Source: Anaerolineales bacterium (GTDB lineage Bacteria > Chloroflexota > Anaerolineae > 4572-78 > J111). From it: a stretch of 64,000 bases of DNA. Below the pieces are notes generated by a model. The model was not told the origin of the DNA and did no database searches. It saw only the letters and a list, made by a program, of their open reading frames with translations. Where the stretch lies: positions 23,665-87,664 of the forward strand of contig JACKAT010000021.1 in the NCBI GenBank assembly GCA_020634935.1, read 5' to 3'. Position numbers and translations under genes: made by a program. Positions within the stretch are counted from its first letter, which is position 1, and each line of letters starts with the position of its first letter. This document shows, piece after piece, positions 16,974-24,197 of this stretch.

Positions 16974-18368
16974 TTAAGGAATCCACGCTGGCCGGTTACC
17001 GTCCGCCACCAGTTGCTGCATCGTTTCTGTTTCAAAGTCAAAAAGCCAAATACTCGGCTTGGCATCGATTGCCCGCAGGGGAAATTGCTGAAACGCCAGA
17101 TAGCGCCCATCCGGCGACCAGGCCGGTAAGCCGTGATGGATTTCCGTATTATCAGTTAGACTGTGGGCCTCGCTGCCGTCTGAGCGCATTAACCAAACCT
17201 GTTTGCCCATCGAAGCCCCGGCCGCCTTTCGCGTCAACGCAATCCACTGCCCATCCGGCGACCAGGTCGGTGACGTATCTTCCACCAATTGGTTATCGCC
17301 CGAAATATCAACCAACTCCCCTGAAACAGGGGAGGCTTTGAGCAAATGCACGGCAAAACCCTCAGCGCTGGGTTGAATATCGGCCACCAGCAGCGACTCG
17401 CCCACGGGGTCCCAGATGGCCAGGCCGCCTAATCGGCTGGGAATGACAAAGTTACGCCCGTCATCGACATGAAAGAGCTGGACCCCCTGGCTGCTGGGAG
17501 CGATGTAACTTAACCACTGGCCATTTGCGGCCCACGTCGCCCCATAACCGATAATCTGATTGTCATCAAATACCGCCACCGTTTCGCTGTTGGCCAGGTT
17601 TAACCACCACAACCGAGGCGGCCCCGGCGCGGCGCCGGGTACGAGCATGTTACGGCGCTCGTAAATGAGCCGGTCGCTGTTGGGCTGCCAGGCGACCCCG
17701 TTGCATACGGCGTCCGGGCAGGTCAATAACGGGTAGCGCGTCTGGCCATCGGGCGTAGTGGCCCACAAATCGCTGCCGCCGTCTTCGCGCAGCGCCGAGT
17801 AGGCAACGGTCGAGGCATCCGGCGCGAGAGCGTAATCAAACACCCCATAGATTTCCTGAGTTAACTGCACCACCTCGCCGCCATCCGGATCGATAACAAA
17901 AATCTGGTCGTTGCCGGCCGTATCTTTGGCGATATAAAGCAGTCGAGGCTGACCTGTTTGAAACTGCCAACTGACGGCCTCTTTGAGCGGACGACCTCGC
18001 TGGCTGGTCACATCGCCGGTTACGGTGATCGTGTAGAGGGTGTTTGAGGTTAAAGGTAAGGCCGGGGTAAATGACAGGGCCTTATCATCCCAACGCACGG
18101 TGCCGCTCACGGATGGGCTAACGGTTAGAAGCGGTTGATCCGTCTCCGGCGCTAAGATGGCCTGATCGAACGTCACTTTGATCTGGGAGCGAGTTGACAC
18201 ATCGGTAGCCGCTTGAGCCGGGCTAACGGTGACCACTTGTAGGCCCACCTGATCACCGCGCCAAAGGATCAATACGGTTATCAGGGCCATGACCAGTAAA
18301 ACCGCGATCACAATAATGTCAAAGCGGTTAATTTTTGATCTTTTGAGAGGTAACATACCAAACGACAT
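16974..18368 (-). CDS. Membrane-anchored protein with Ig-like domain and TolB-like beta-propeller
   Basis: A 464-residue extracytoplasmic protein. A single N-terminal hydrophobic helix (about residues 16-35) serves as signal anchor. Residues 45-140 resemble a bacterial Ig-like (SbsA/Big_5) domain, with 'VSPAQAATDVSTRSQIKVTFDQAI' and 'SGTVRWDDKALSFTPALPL'. From about 145 the repeats are PD40/TolB-like propeller blades, for example 'WSPDGQWIALTR' and 'WSPDGRYLAFQ'. The likely role is scaffolding or ligand binding outside the membrane; no enzyme motif is seen. A TATAAT lies two bases before the first ATG (18368), so transcripts may start there and translation may use the Met codon at 18356 instead. 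Confidence 0.75.
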   Translation of the reverse strand: MSFGMLPLKRSKINRFDIIVIAVLLVMALITVLILWRGDQVGLQVVTVSPAQAATDVSTRSQIKVTFDQAILAPETDQPLLTVSPSVSGTVRWDDKALSFTPALPLTSNTLYTITVTGDVTSQRGRPLKEAVSWQFQTGQPRLLYIAKDTAGNDQIFVIDPDGGEVVQLTQEIYGVFDYALAPDASTVAYSALREDGGSDLWATTPDGQTRYPLLTCPDAVCNGVAWQPNSDRLIYERRNMLVPGAAPGPPRLWWLNLANSETVAVFDDNQIIGYGATWAANGQWLSYIAPSSQGVQLFHVDDGRNFVIPSRLGGLAIWDPVGESLLVADIQPSAEGFAVHLLKASPVSGELVDISGDNQLVEDTSPTWSPDGQWIALTRKAAGASMGKQVWLMRSDGSEAHSLTDNTEIHHGLPAWSPDGRYLAFQQFPLRAIDAKPSIWLFDFETETMQQLVADGNRPAWIP

Positions 18369-18449
18369 AAATTATAACAGACACGGCCTTAAACCGGTAA
18401 TGGCCGGAGATTAGCGATTAGAAGTCATATCCCTGGATCACGAACACCT

Positions 18450-19184
18450 TTAAAAAGGATAAAGATAAGGTTGGTTGGGAACATCGGTTGGGGTTACCGA
18501 GGCCGCTTTGACCAGGGGCAGTTGCTCACCTTCAAACTCGCCCGGCTCCAATACACCGACCACTTCGACCCACTGATCATCAGCCAAAGTCGGACTGTCA
18601 GGCCAGTGAACCACCAGTCCGATAGGCGCGGCATCGGCGGCGCAGCAACTCACCACAAAACGGCTGACCATAAAGCTGTCTTCGCCAAACCGCTCGTCCC
18701 GATAGACAAAGCCGACCAGCTTAACTTCCTCGCCGGCTAAGGCGGCCGGATCCGATGTCTGTCGAAACTCAACGATCCAATCGAGGATATTTTTTTCAGT
18801 TTTGGGTTTGGACAAAATTATGCCGCCCTCCGGCGCCGCCGCCGAGGTCAGCGACTCGAGGCTGATATCGCGATTGGTCATCGCTGCCGCGCCCAAAGGT
18901 TTGGGCGGAATGACCAGCCCCAATACAATGGGCGAGGCGATCAAGAGCAATCCGGCCCAGCTCAGCCGGCCATGCGAGTACCCCGCGTGATCAGGCTCGT
19001 GATGGTCATGATCGGCCCGGTAGCGATAGCTGACCCCGACTAAAATAAGCCCCACAGCGGCCAGGACAGATAGCCAGAAGAAACGTTCGTTAATATAAAA
19101 CAACAACGTGCCGTTCAAAATTCGGCTAAACAAAAAGAGGCCCATCGCCATCAAAATAATAGTTTTCCAACCTGTGGTCATCAT
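18450..19184 (-). CDS. TIGR03943-family partner of a DUF318/PF03773 permease
   Basis: A 244-residue membrane protein matching the TIGR03943 family (DUF1980), which is nearly always encoded beside a PF03773 permease, as here. The N-terminal half has three to four helices with a His/Asp-rich loop between them (YRADHDHHEPDHAGYSHG, around residues 56-73). The C-terminal part after about 120 is extracytoplasmic and beta-rich, with a paired cysteine 'VSCCAADAAPIGLVVHW'. The ATG at 19184 shares its A with the TAA stop of the permease gene (TAATG), so translation is coupled. Function is inferred as metal-related transport from the His-rich loop and from the Fur-family regulator that diverges from the operon. 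Confidence 0.82.
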   Translation of the reverse strand: MMTTGWKTIILMAMGLFLFSRILNGTLLFYINERFFWLSVLAAVGLILVGVSYRYRADHDHHEPDHAGYSHGRLSWAGLLLIASPIVLGLVIPPKPLGAAAMTNRDISLESLTSAAAPEGGIILSKPKTEKNILDWIVEFRQTSDPAALAGEEVKLVGFVYRDERFGEDSFMVSRFVVSCCAADAAPIGLVVHWPDSPTLADDQWVEVVGVLEPGEFEGEQLPLVKAASVTPTDVPNQPYLYPF

Positions 19185-20251
19185 TACCAACTCACATTAA
19201 GGTTAAGATAAACGGTAATCATTAGCGTTGCCATGAGCGGTAGTAAGATCAAATAAAGCACTACCCGCCGTTTGAAAACCCCCAAAAACATCAGCGAACT
19301 TTTGATATCGACCATCGGCCCAAACACCAGGAAGGCCAGAATAGCTGCCGGTGGAAACGAGTTCACAAAGGCCAGCGCCAGAAACGAGTCGACCGTAGAA
19401 CACACTGACAGCACAAAAGCCAGCATCATCATGGTAAAAATTGAAGTAGCTGAGCCGGCGCCCAGCGCCAATAAGAATGGCTGGGGGATCAAGGTTTGCA
19501 TCGCCGCCGCCAGCATCGAGCCGGCAATCAAGTAACGGCCCATATCAAAAAAGTCGTCGCCGCCGATGCTCAACGCCTTCCAGAAGCGATTGACGCCTTT
19601 TGCATCGGCATGATCGTGGCTATGGTCGTGGTGGTGGTGATGGTCAGAGGATGCCAGTTGGTCCGGCCGTAAAATATCGGCCGGGTCGGCAAAATGAAAC
19701 AGAAACCCAATCATCGAGGCGATTAAAAAACTTAAGATCACCCGGCCATAGAGGATAGGCCCCCAGCCAAAGGCGGCATAGGTACTGGCCAATACAATCG
19801 GGTTGATGACCGGCGCGGCCAGCATAAAAGCGATTCCCATCGAGATGGGCAGCCCCTTTAGATACAGCCGCCGCGTCACCGGCACCACGCCACACTCACA
19901 CACGGGAAAGATCAAACCCAGCCCCCCACCCACCAGCGCCGCCGCTGCCGGATGGCGCGGCACGAACCGGTACAGCGTGTGATTGCTCACATACACTTCA
20001 AGCAGTCCCGAAACGATAGAACCGGCTAACAGGAACGGAACAGCTTCGATGAAAATACTAAGAAAAATGGTAACAAAGGTTTGGGCGCGGCTGCCCAGCG
20101 ATCCGGCCAGCTCATTATCACGGATAACGACCAGCGCCGCCAGAGCCAAAATGACCAACAGCACCCGAAGCGCAGCTTTAGAGCGAAAAAACCCAATGGC
20201 CGGTCTAGGGGCCATTTCAGTTGGGGACGAGGGCGATTCGATGTATTTCAT
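19184..20251 (-). CDS. PF03773 permease with His-rich cytoplasmic loop
   Basis: A 355-residue permease of the PF03773 (ArsP_1/DUF318) family with eight or so helices in two halves. The conserved 'FPVCECGVVPVTRRL' segment is present near residue 117, with a matching region in the second half ('LSVCSTVDSFLALAFV'). A histidine cluster (DHHHHHDHSHDHADAK, about residues 200-215) lies in the central loop and would bind Zn, Ni or Co. Relatives include arsenic exporters, but this YcgR/TIGR03943-paired type is linked to other metals. It leads the two-gene operon, driven by a strong promoter at 20326-20353, and lies opposite a Fur-family gene. Confidence 0.85.
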   Translation of the reverse strand: MKYIESPSSPTEMAPRPAIGFFRSKAALRVLLVILALAALVVIRDNELAGSLGSRAQTFVTIFLSIFIEAVPFLLAGSIVSGLLEVYVSNHTLYRFVPRHPAAAALVGGGLGLIFPVCECGVVPVTRRLYLKGLPISMGIAFMLAAPVINPIVLASTYAAFGWGPILYGRVILSFLIASMIGFLFHFADPADILRPDQLASSDHHHHHDHSHDHADAKGVNRFWKALSIGGDDFFDMGRYLIAGSMLAAAMQTLIPQPFLLALGAGSATSIFTMMMLAFVLSVCSTVDSFLALAFVNSFPPAAILAFLVFGPMVDIKSSLMFLGVFKRRVVLYLILLPLMATLMITVYLNLNVSW

Positions 20252-20259
20252 CAGAAATC

Positions 20260-20330
20260 ATAATCACTAGACCGCAGCATCCTGAGCAGGCGAGGCCAGA
20301 TCGAAGGGTGCAGTGCGGTCTAGTGATTAT
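20260..20330. repeat. Inverted-repeat element in the permease leader
   Basis: ATAATCACTAGACCGCA (20260-20276) pairs perfectly with TGCGGTCTAGTGATTAT (20314-20330). The element lies between the -10 box and the start codon of the permease gene, so the leader RNA would fold into a 17-bp hairpin. A related copy is at 52023-52089 (AGTAGAC / GGTCTACT arms, shared GGCATCCTG core). Confidence 0.7.
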
Positions 20331-20353
20331 AGGTTAGCCAGGTTCGTTGTCAA
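20326..20353 (-). promoter_or_regulatory. Sigma-70-type promoter for the permease operon
   Basis: Read on the minus strand, TTGACA (20348-20353) is followed after 16 bases by TATAAT (20326-20331). Both hexamers match consensus exactly. The -10 box overlaps the right arm of the hairpin element. Confidence 0.75.
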
Positions 20354-20385
20354 ACTCTTAAATGCCAATATTCGCTATAACTATT

Positions 20386-20469
20386 CAGGTGACCGGCACT
20401 TTTGACCCAATCGAGAACGCTGAGGGAAACACAACGATACAATTAACGCGATTAAGTGCCAGTCACCTG
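20386..20469. repeat. GGTGAC-family hairpin element flanked by 31-bp direct repeats
   Basis: The ends CAGGTGACCGGCACTT and AAGTGCCAGTCACCTG are inverted repeats of an 84-bp element. The sequence on either side, CAAACTCTTAAATGCCAATA and onward to TATAAC (20351-20381 and again at 20476-20506), is duplicated with two mismatches. Other copies of the family are at 26213, 36015, 37088, 37276 and 54653. Confidence 0.75.
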
Positions 20470-20512
20470 GTCGACCAAACTCTTAAACGCCGATATTCGC
20501 TATAACACATTT

Positions 20513-20541
20513 TTGACAAATGATAGTTTCCTCATCATAAT
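20513..20541 (+). promoter_or_regulatory. Promoter for the Fur-family regulator
   Basis: TTGACA (20513-20518), a 17-base spacer and CATAAT (20536-20541) form a good sigma-70-type promoter about 40 bases upstream of the regulator's start codon. Confidence 0.65.
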
Positions 20542-20558
20542 TGAGAAAGTTGTCTCAA
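20541..20558. promoter_or_regulatory. Palindrome in the Fur-family gene leader (putative autoregulatory site)
   Basis: TTGAGA-AAGTTG-TCTCAA is an 18-bp dyad with perfect six-base arms directly after the -10 box. Its position at the transcription start suggests repression by the gene's own product. Fur-family boxes vary and this is not a textbook Fur or Zur box. Confidence 0.4.
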
Positions 20559-20581
20559 TAAGAAAAGGGCAAGCTCAGACG

Positions 20582-21004
20582 ATGTCAAAAATAGTCAATT
20601 TAGCGAATAGTCTCAAAAAAGCTGGCTTCAAAATGACTCCGGCGCGGCTGGCGGTCATCGAGGTTTTAGAGAATCACCCGGAGCATTTGAGTCACAATCA
20701 AATTCTAGAAGAGGGACAAAAAGTCTATACCAAGCTCAGTCGAGCAACCGTCTACCGGACAATGGAATTATTGGTCGAATTGAAGCTGGTTCGCCCGCTT
20801 TACTTAAATGATCCAACGCAGCGGTTTGTGTCGGCTTCAGGCGGCCACCACCATTTGGTCTGCACCAACTGCGACACGACCATCGAGTTCGACCACTGTA
20901 CCGCCGATCAATTAGCCAAAGAGTTAGCCGAAAAATTTGATTTCCAAATTCTCAATCACCTCCTTGAATTTCAAGGGGTGTGTGCCAAGTGTCGTCAAAA
21001 CTAA
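20582..21004 (+). CDS. Fur-family metalloregulator (Zur- or PerR-like)
   Basis: A 140-residue repressor. The winged-helix domain covers residues 1-82 (GFKMTPARLAVIEVLENHPEHLS, then SRATVYRTMELL). The dimerisation and metal domain has a HHH cluster at 89-91 (SGGHHHLVCTNC) and two CxxC pairs, Cys94/Cys97 and Cys134/Cys137, that form the structural zinc site. An upstream in-frame extension to 20456 lacks family similarity and overlaps the promoter, so ATG 20582 is chosen. It diverges from the His-rich permease operon and precedes a DUF169 gene by 31 bases. The metal sensed cannot be told from sequence; the neighbours favour Zn or Ni over Fe. Confidence 0.88.
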   Translation: MSKIVNLANSLKKAGFKMTPARLAVIEVLENHPEHLSHNQILEEGQKVYTKLSRATVYRTMELLVELKLVRPLYLNDPTQRFVSASGGHHHLVCTNCDTTIEFDHCTADQLAKELAEKFDFQILNHLLEFQGVCAKCRQN

Positions 21005-21035
21005 TTTTTCTTAGCCTTAACCAGGAGGATTTTTT

Positions 21036-21764
21036 GTGAGCAACAATCAGTGGAGCCAGCTATCGCAGCGCCTCACCAAAGTGCTGGGCTTAAAGTACGC
21101 CCCTATCGCCATCTCATTTTCGCAGGAGCCCCCGGCCGGCGTGGATGCTTATGAGGGGCCAATGCCGCCGCCCAGCGCCGACGGCCGAACCGGTAAAGTA
21201 GCAGCCGGCTGTGTTTTCTGGATCAAAGCTCAGAACCGCACCTTTACGACCGTACCTCAAGATCATTACAATTGCAGTGTGGGCAGCGTTACCCACGGGT
21301 TGAAATCGCTGTCAGAGGTGATGAACAATGAAGATGTTCAGGGAATCCTGGAATGCGAGTGGGTGACTCCCGAAGAAGCCATGCAGTTGCCGGCCGTTAG
21401 CCAGAAACCCCATTACATCACTTACGGTCCCTTGGCGGCTAGCCCGGTCGAGCCTGATGTGGTTCTGCTGCGGCTCAACGCCTTCCAAAGCATGGTCGTC
21501 CACGATGGCTTTAGCGGCATGCCTATTGTCGGTAAGCCACAGTGTCATATTATTCCGATGTCGGTAGAGCAAAATGAGGTAGCCATGAGCACCGGTTGTA
21601 TGCTCAGCCGCGTTCGTACCGGCATGGGGCCGGAAGAGCTGACGTGTACCATTCCGGCTACTCGGTTAGAAGAGGTTGTCGAAAAGCTGGAAGCTCGCCA
21701 GGTGGCCAACGCCGCTGTGAGCACTTATGCCAGCCAGGATATGGGCCGTTTCGCAACGACCTAG
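21036..21764 (+). CDS. DUF169-family protein
   Basis: A 242-residue soluble protein of the DUF169 (ArCR) family. Typical features are the N-terminal 'LGLKYAPIAISF', the 'AAGCVFWIKA' cysteine, 'DHYNCSVGSVTHG' (residues about 76-88) and a later 'GKPQCHIIP' plus 'STGCMLSRVRTG'. Conserved Cys and His residues suggest metal or cofactor binding, but no activity is established for the family. Translation begins at GTG 21036 with AGGAGG seven bases upstream. It lies 31 bases after the Fur-family gene on the same strand, so it is probably in the same transcript and part of the metal response. Confidence 0.82.
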   Translation: MSNNQWSQLSQRLTKVLGLKYAPIAISFSQEPPAGVDAYEGPMPPPSADGRTGKVAAGCVFWIKAQNRTFTTVPQDHYNCSVGSVTHGLKSLSEVMNNEDVQGILECEWVTPEEAMQLPAVSQKPHYITYGPLAASPVEPDVVLLRLNAFQSMVVHDGFSGMPIVGKPQCHIIPMSVEQNEVAMSTGCMLSRVRTGMGPEELTCTIPATRLEEVVEKLEARQVANAAVSTYASQDMGRFATT

Positions 21765-21891
21765 AAGTCGGCTTATATTCTGTCGCCAAAATTGGCCTTG
21801 AGCCGACAACCCACCAACTGCCGACCGCAGACCGCGAAAATAAGGCCATTCTATGGGCTTTTGGCGGTCAACGGTCGGCGGTCTCCATGTT

Positions 21892-23340
21892 TTAGCCAAG
21901 ATATGGCAGCACCCCTTTAATTAAAATCCCCACCCCCAACAGCGTCACAATTACCGCGCTAATAAGCGGCAGCAGCGTCTGCCAGCGTGATCCGGTCCCT
22001 TCAAAGCGAGCTAGCAGGGATTTGGCTCGGACCAACAGCACCCCGATTAAAATCAACACTGCCGCCAGGCCAAAGCTAAAGGCCACCACCAATCCCAACC
22101 CCAACAAAATTCGGTTGAGCCCAATTGCGATCAGCATAACGCCTAAGGCTTCCGGGCAAGGCACCAGACCGCCGGAGATGCCCAGGGTCAGCAGGCCCCC
22201 TAAAGTGACAGGCTCGTCAGGGTGATGGTGATGATGCGGCAATCCATGTTTATGAGCATAAGCGTGATCGTGCTCATCGAGATGATGATGATGATGATGA
22301 TGGTGATCGTGATCATGATGAGCGTGCTCGGAATTTTGGCGATATTCTACCCAGCGCGCCCGCAGCAGTTGCAGGCCCAAAATAACCACCAGCAGGCCCG
22401 AGGCCACTTCCAGAGCCGGCACCAGCAGGTTGGGAACGAGAAATTGGCTGGCCAGCAGCGCCAGCAGCCCGATCACAATGACCGAGGCCGTATGGGTAAA
22501 GGTTACAATCCCGCCCAAAAACATGGCATGCCGGACGGTACCCCGGCTGCCGATCAGATACGCGGCCACCAACGTTTTGCCGTGACCGGGGGTTAAGGCG
22601 TGCAACCCGCCTAACACAACTGACAAGCCCAGACTGGCCAGCATCAATAACGGCGTCAGCTCGAAATTATACAAAAAACCGGCCAATTGTTTCTGGCCGG
22701 CGGTTACCCCGCCCGGCACGTCGATATTGGATAAGGTGGCGTCGCTGCCACTATCGACCGGCGCTTCCGGGCTAATGGTATAATCGATCCGGACACTTTT
22801 CTGAAACACATCCTTATTTTGTTGGTTTATTTGGATCCATTCGGGTTTGTCGCTCAAGGCATTGACCAAGTAGGTGGCGGAGTCCCCCATGTAATTATTC
22901 TCATAAAATAGGGCGTGATCGCCGCGATGATTAGCCGGCAAATCGGCCGACAAATAAAATCGGATAACGCCGATGCCGGCCCGTAGATCTAATACGGTCG
23001 GAAACTCAAGGGCAGTGATTTGAAGCGGAGTGGGAACGCCATCGACTTCAAAAGTAACGTCTGTCAAAAACAGAGATACATAGGTCTGACGCTCAGCCTC
23101 GGAGATCAGTTCATCTCCATTGGTATCAATCAGAGCGGTGATTTTTGGAGCCACCAAGATGCCGGGGTACTGTTCAACGATCAGATTAACCCGGTTAGAA
23201 GCTAATGTAATAAACGTAGCTTGATAAAATTCATCTAAAGGGTGAGCGCTGGTGGTTGATTGGAGAGGGGATAAAAGATAGGCAGCGAAGCAGCAAATAG
23301 TAATAAAAAATAGTTTTGTTAACTTCTGGCGATAAAACAT
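21892..23340 (-). CDS. NicO/RcnA-type Ni/Co transporter with lumenal EF-hand-like domain
   Basis: A 482-residue protein. Signal peptide at about 1-32, with cleavage probable before His33 (SAHPLDEF), which would leave a metal-binding N-terminus. Residues 34-215 form an extracytoplasmic domain containing an EF-hand-like loop, DTNGDELISEAE at 72-83. The C-terminal half has six helices with the NicO signature 'GGLHALTPGHGKTLVAAYLIG'. A very His-rich cytoplasmic loop (HAHHDHDHHHHHHHHLDEHD, then HKHGLPHHHHH) precedes the second half. RcnA-like members export Ni or Co; others import, so direction is open. A promoter and a leader terminator precede the gene (23474-23502, 23395-23426). Confidence 0.88.
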   Translation of the reverse strand: MFYRQKLTKLFFITICCFAAYLLSPLQSTTSAHPLDEFYQATFITLASNRVNLIVEQYPGILVAPKITALIDTNGDELISEAERQTYVSLFLTDVTFEVDGVPTPLQITALEFPTVLDLRAGIGVIRFYLSADLPANHRGDHALFYENNYMGDSATYLVNALSDKPEWIQINQQNKDVFQKSVRIDYTISPEAPVDSGSDATLSNIDVPGGVTAGQKQLAGFLYNFELTPLLMLASLGLSVVLGGLHALTPGHGKTLVAAYLIGSRGTVRHAMFLGGIVTFTHTASVIVIGLLALLASQFLVPNLLVPALEVASGLLVVILGLQLLRARWVEYRQNSEHAHHDHDHHHHHHHHLDEHDHAYAHKHGLPHHHHHPDEPVTLGGLLTLGISGGLVPCPEALGVMLIAIGLNRILLGLGLVVAFSFGLAAVLILIGVLLVRAKSLLARFEGTGSRWQTLLPLISAVIVTLLGVGILIKGVLPYLG

Positions 23341-23394
23341 TAAACGGTATTTTGATTGTCAGGCCAAGTCAGATGTGTTAAAATAGCTCATTAA

Positions 23395-23426
23395 AAAAAG
23401 AAGACCCCAGGTCAGTTCTGGAGTCT
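23395..23426 (-). terminator. Intrinsic terminator inside the NicO-transporter leader
   Basis: On the minus strand AGACTCCAG (from 23426) pairs with CTGGGGTCT around a seven-base loop, and a T-rich run follows (23402-23393). It lies after the promoter at 23474-23502 and about 55 bases before the start codon, so full-length mRNA would need readthrough or antitermination. Confidence 0.65.
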
Positions 23427-23473
23427 CACTTCAGGAAACAGGCCAGTCGCCATTGACTAACCTTGATGGCTGT

Positions 23474-23502
23474 ACTATACCATGAATAAATAGCTTCGTC
23501 AA
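23474..23502 (-). promoter_or_regulatory. Sigma-70-type promoter of the NicO-transporter gene
   Basis: On the minus strand TTGACG (23497-23502), a 17-base spacer, and TATAGT (23474-23479). The predicted start near 23467 gives a leader of about 125 bases. Confidence 0.7.
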
Positions 23503-23539
23503 AATATTGACCCCTAATCCGGCAATTCTAAATTTAGCG

Positions 23540-23640
23540 ACAAGGTGGCAGTCACTTAATCATCAATGCCCGTCTGATCGACGAAAACAACGGCTTTGCT
23601 CATGAAAAAGCGACCGCCACCTTTATTGTGACCTATGAAA
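23540..23640 (+). pseudogene. Possible 3' relic of a hotdog-fold thioesterase
   Basis: The frame reads INARLIDENNGFAHEKATATFIV and ends at a stop at 23640; this resembles the last strand of acyl-CoA thioesterases. It has no start and a stop codon lies just upstream. The ends of this stretch also resemble the GGTGAC-family hairpin arms (AGGTGGCAGTCACTT at 23543, GCGACCGCCACCT ending 23622), so the resemblance may be partly chance. Confidence 0.3.
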
Positions 23641-23880
23641 CATATTGAAGATTATTTAATGCTCTTGATCTTGGCTGGCCCATTTATTTGCGCGGCCATC
23701 GGCTACGCCCTCGACGGGACGTGGCAAGGAATATTGCTAGGCGCAGGCGGCGGCATGCTGCTTGCGGGTGTTTTGCGACGAGTCCTCAGGGGTTTGACCG
23801 CTCCGCCTGACGATGAGAATGCCATCAATCCATCGAGCCAGCCCACGGCGAGCCCGCCTGATAGTCATCAAAACTATTAG
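23635..23880 (+). CDS. Small membrane protein of unknown function
   Basis: The 81-residue product is not one I recognise. It starts with an amphipathic segment (MKHIEDY), then a hydrophobic helix at about 8-26 and a Gly-rich second helix at 32-49 (GILLGAGGGMLLAGVLRR). A polar, Pro/Ser/Asn-rich tail follows. No clear ribosome binding site is seen, which lowers confidence. Another small membrane protein starts two bases after the stop codon, so the pair probably forms an operon. Confidence 0.45.
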   Translation: MKHIEDYLMLLILAGPFICAAIGYALDGTWQGILLGAGGGMLLAGVLRRVLRGLTAPPDDENAINPSSQPTASPPDSHQNY

Positions 23881-23882
23881 GC

Positions 23883-24197
23883 ATGGGCTGGGTTATTTTT
23901 TGGGCAGCTATCGCCAGTGTGACCGGGTTGTTAGCCATTTTTATGGTAGTTTATTTGGTTCGGACAACGCTAAAAACGCTGCCGCCTGAAAAATTAGAAA
24001 AGTGGGGCCAGATCAAAAATTCGATGCGTTTTTGGGGGATATTGGGAACGCTATTTGGGATCATCGGAGCCACTTTGATGATGAGATTTGCCGGTATTAT
24101 GGGCAATGAAGCGGCCTATTGGATTATCTTTGGGGCTATAAGTGGCACAATATGGGGCGTTTTATGGGGCGTGGTTTGGGCCATTACCTCACGGTGA
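23883..24197 (+). CDS. Small membrane protein of unknown function
   Basis: A 104-residue product with three hydrophobic helices: about 4-27, 50-70 and 78-100. A charged loop (KTLPPEKLEKWGQIKNSMR) separates the first two. The last two are rich in Gly, Trp and Ile. The family is unknown to me. It follows the 81-residue membrane protein by two bases, which suggests a joint product. Its last nine bases overlap the end of the convergent pentapeptide-repeat gene. Confidence 0.5.
   Translation: MGWVIFWAAIASVTGLLAIFMVVYLVRTTLKTLPPEKLEKWGQIKNSMRFWGILGTLFGIIGATLMMRFAGIMGNEAAYWIIFGAISGTIWGVLWGVVWAITSR

Noticed and set aside
16829..17341. 170-codon plus-strand frame
   Set aside because: It runs through the sRNA terminator and then antisense to the beta-propeller gene.
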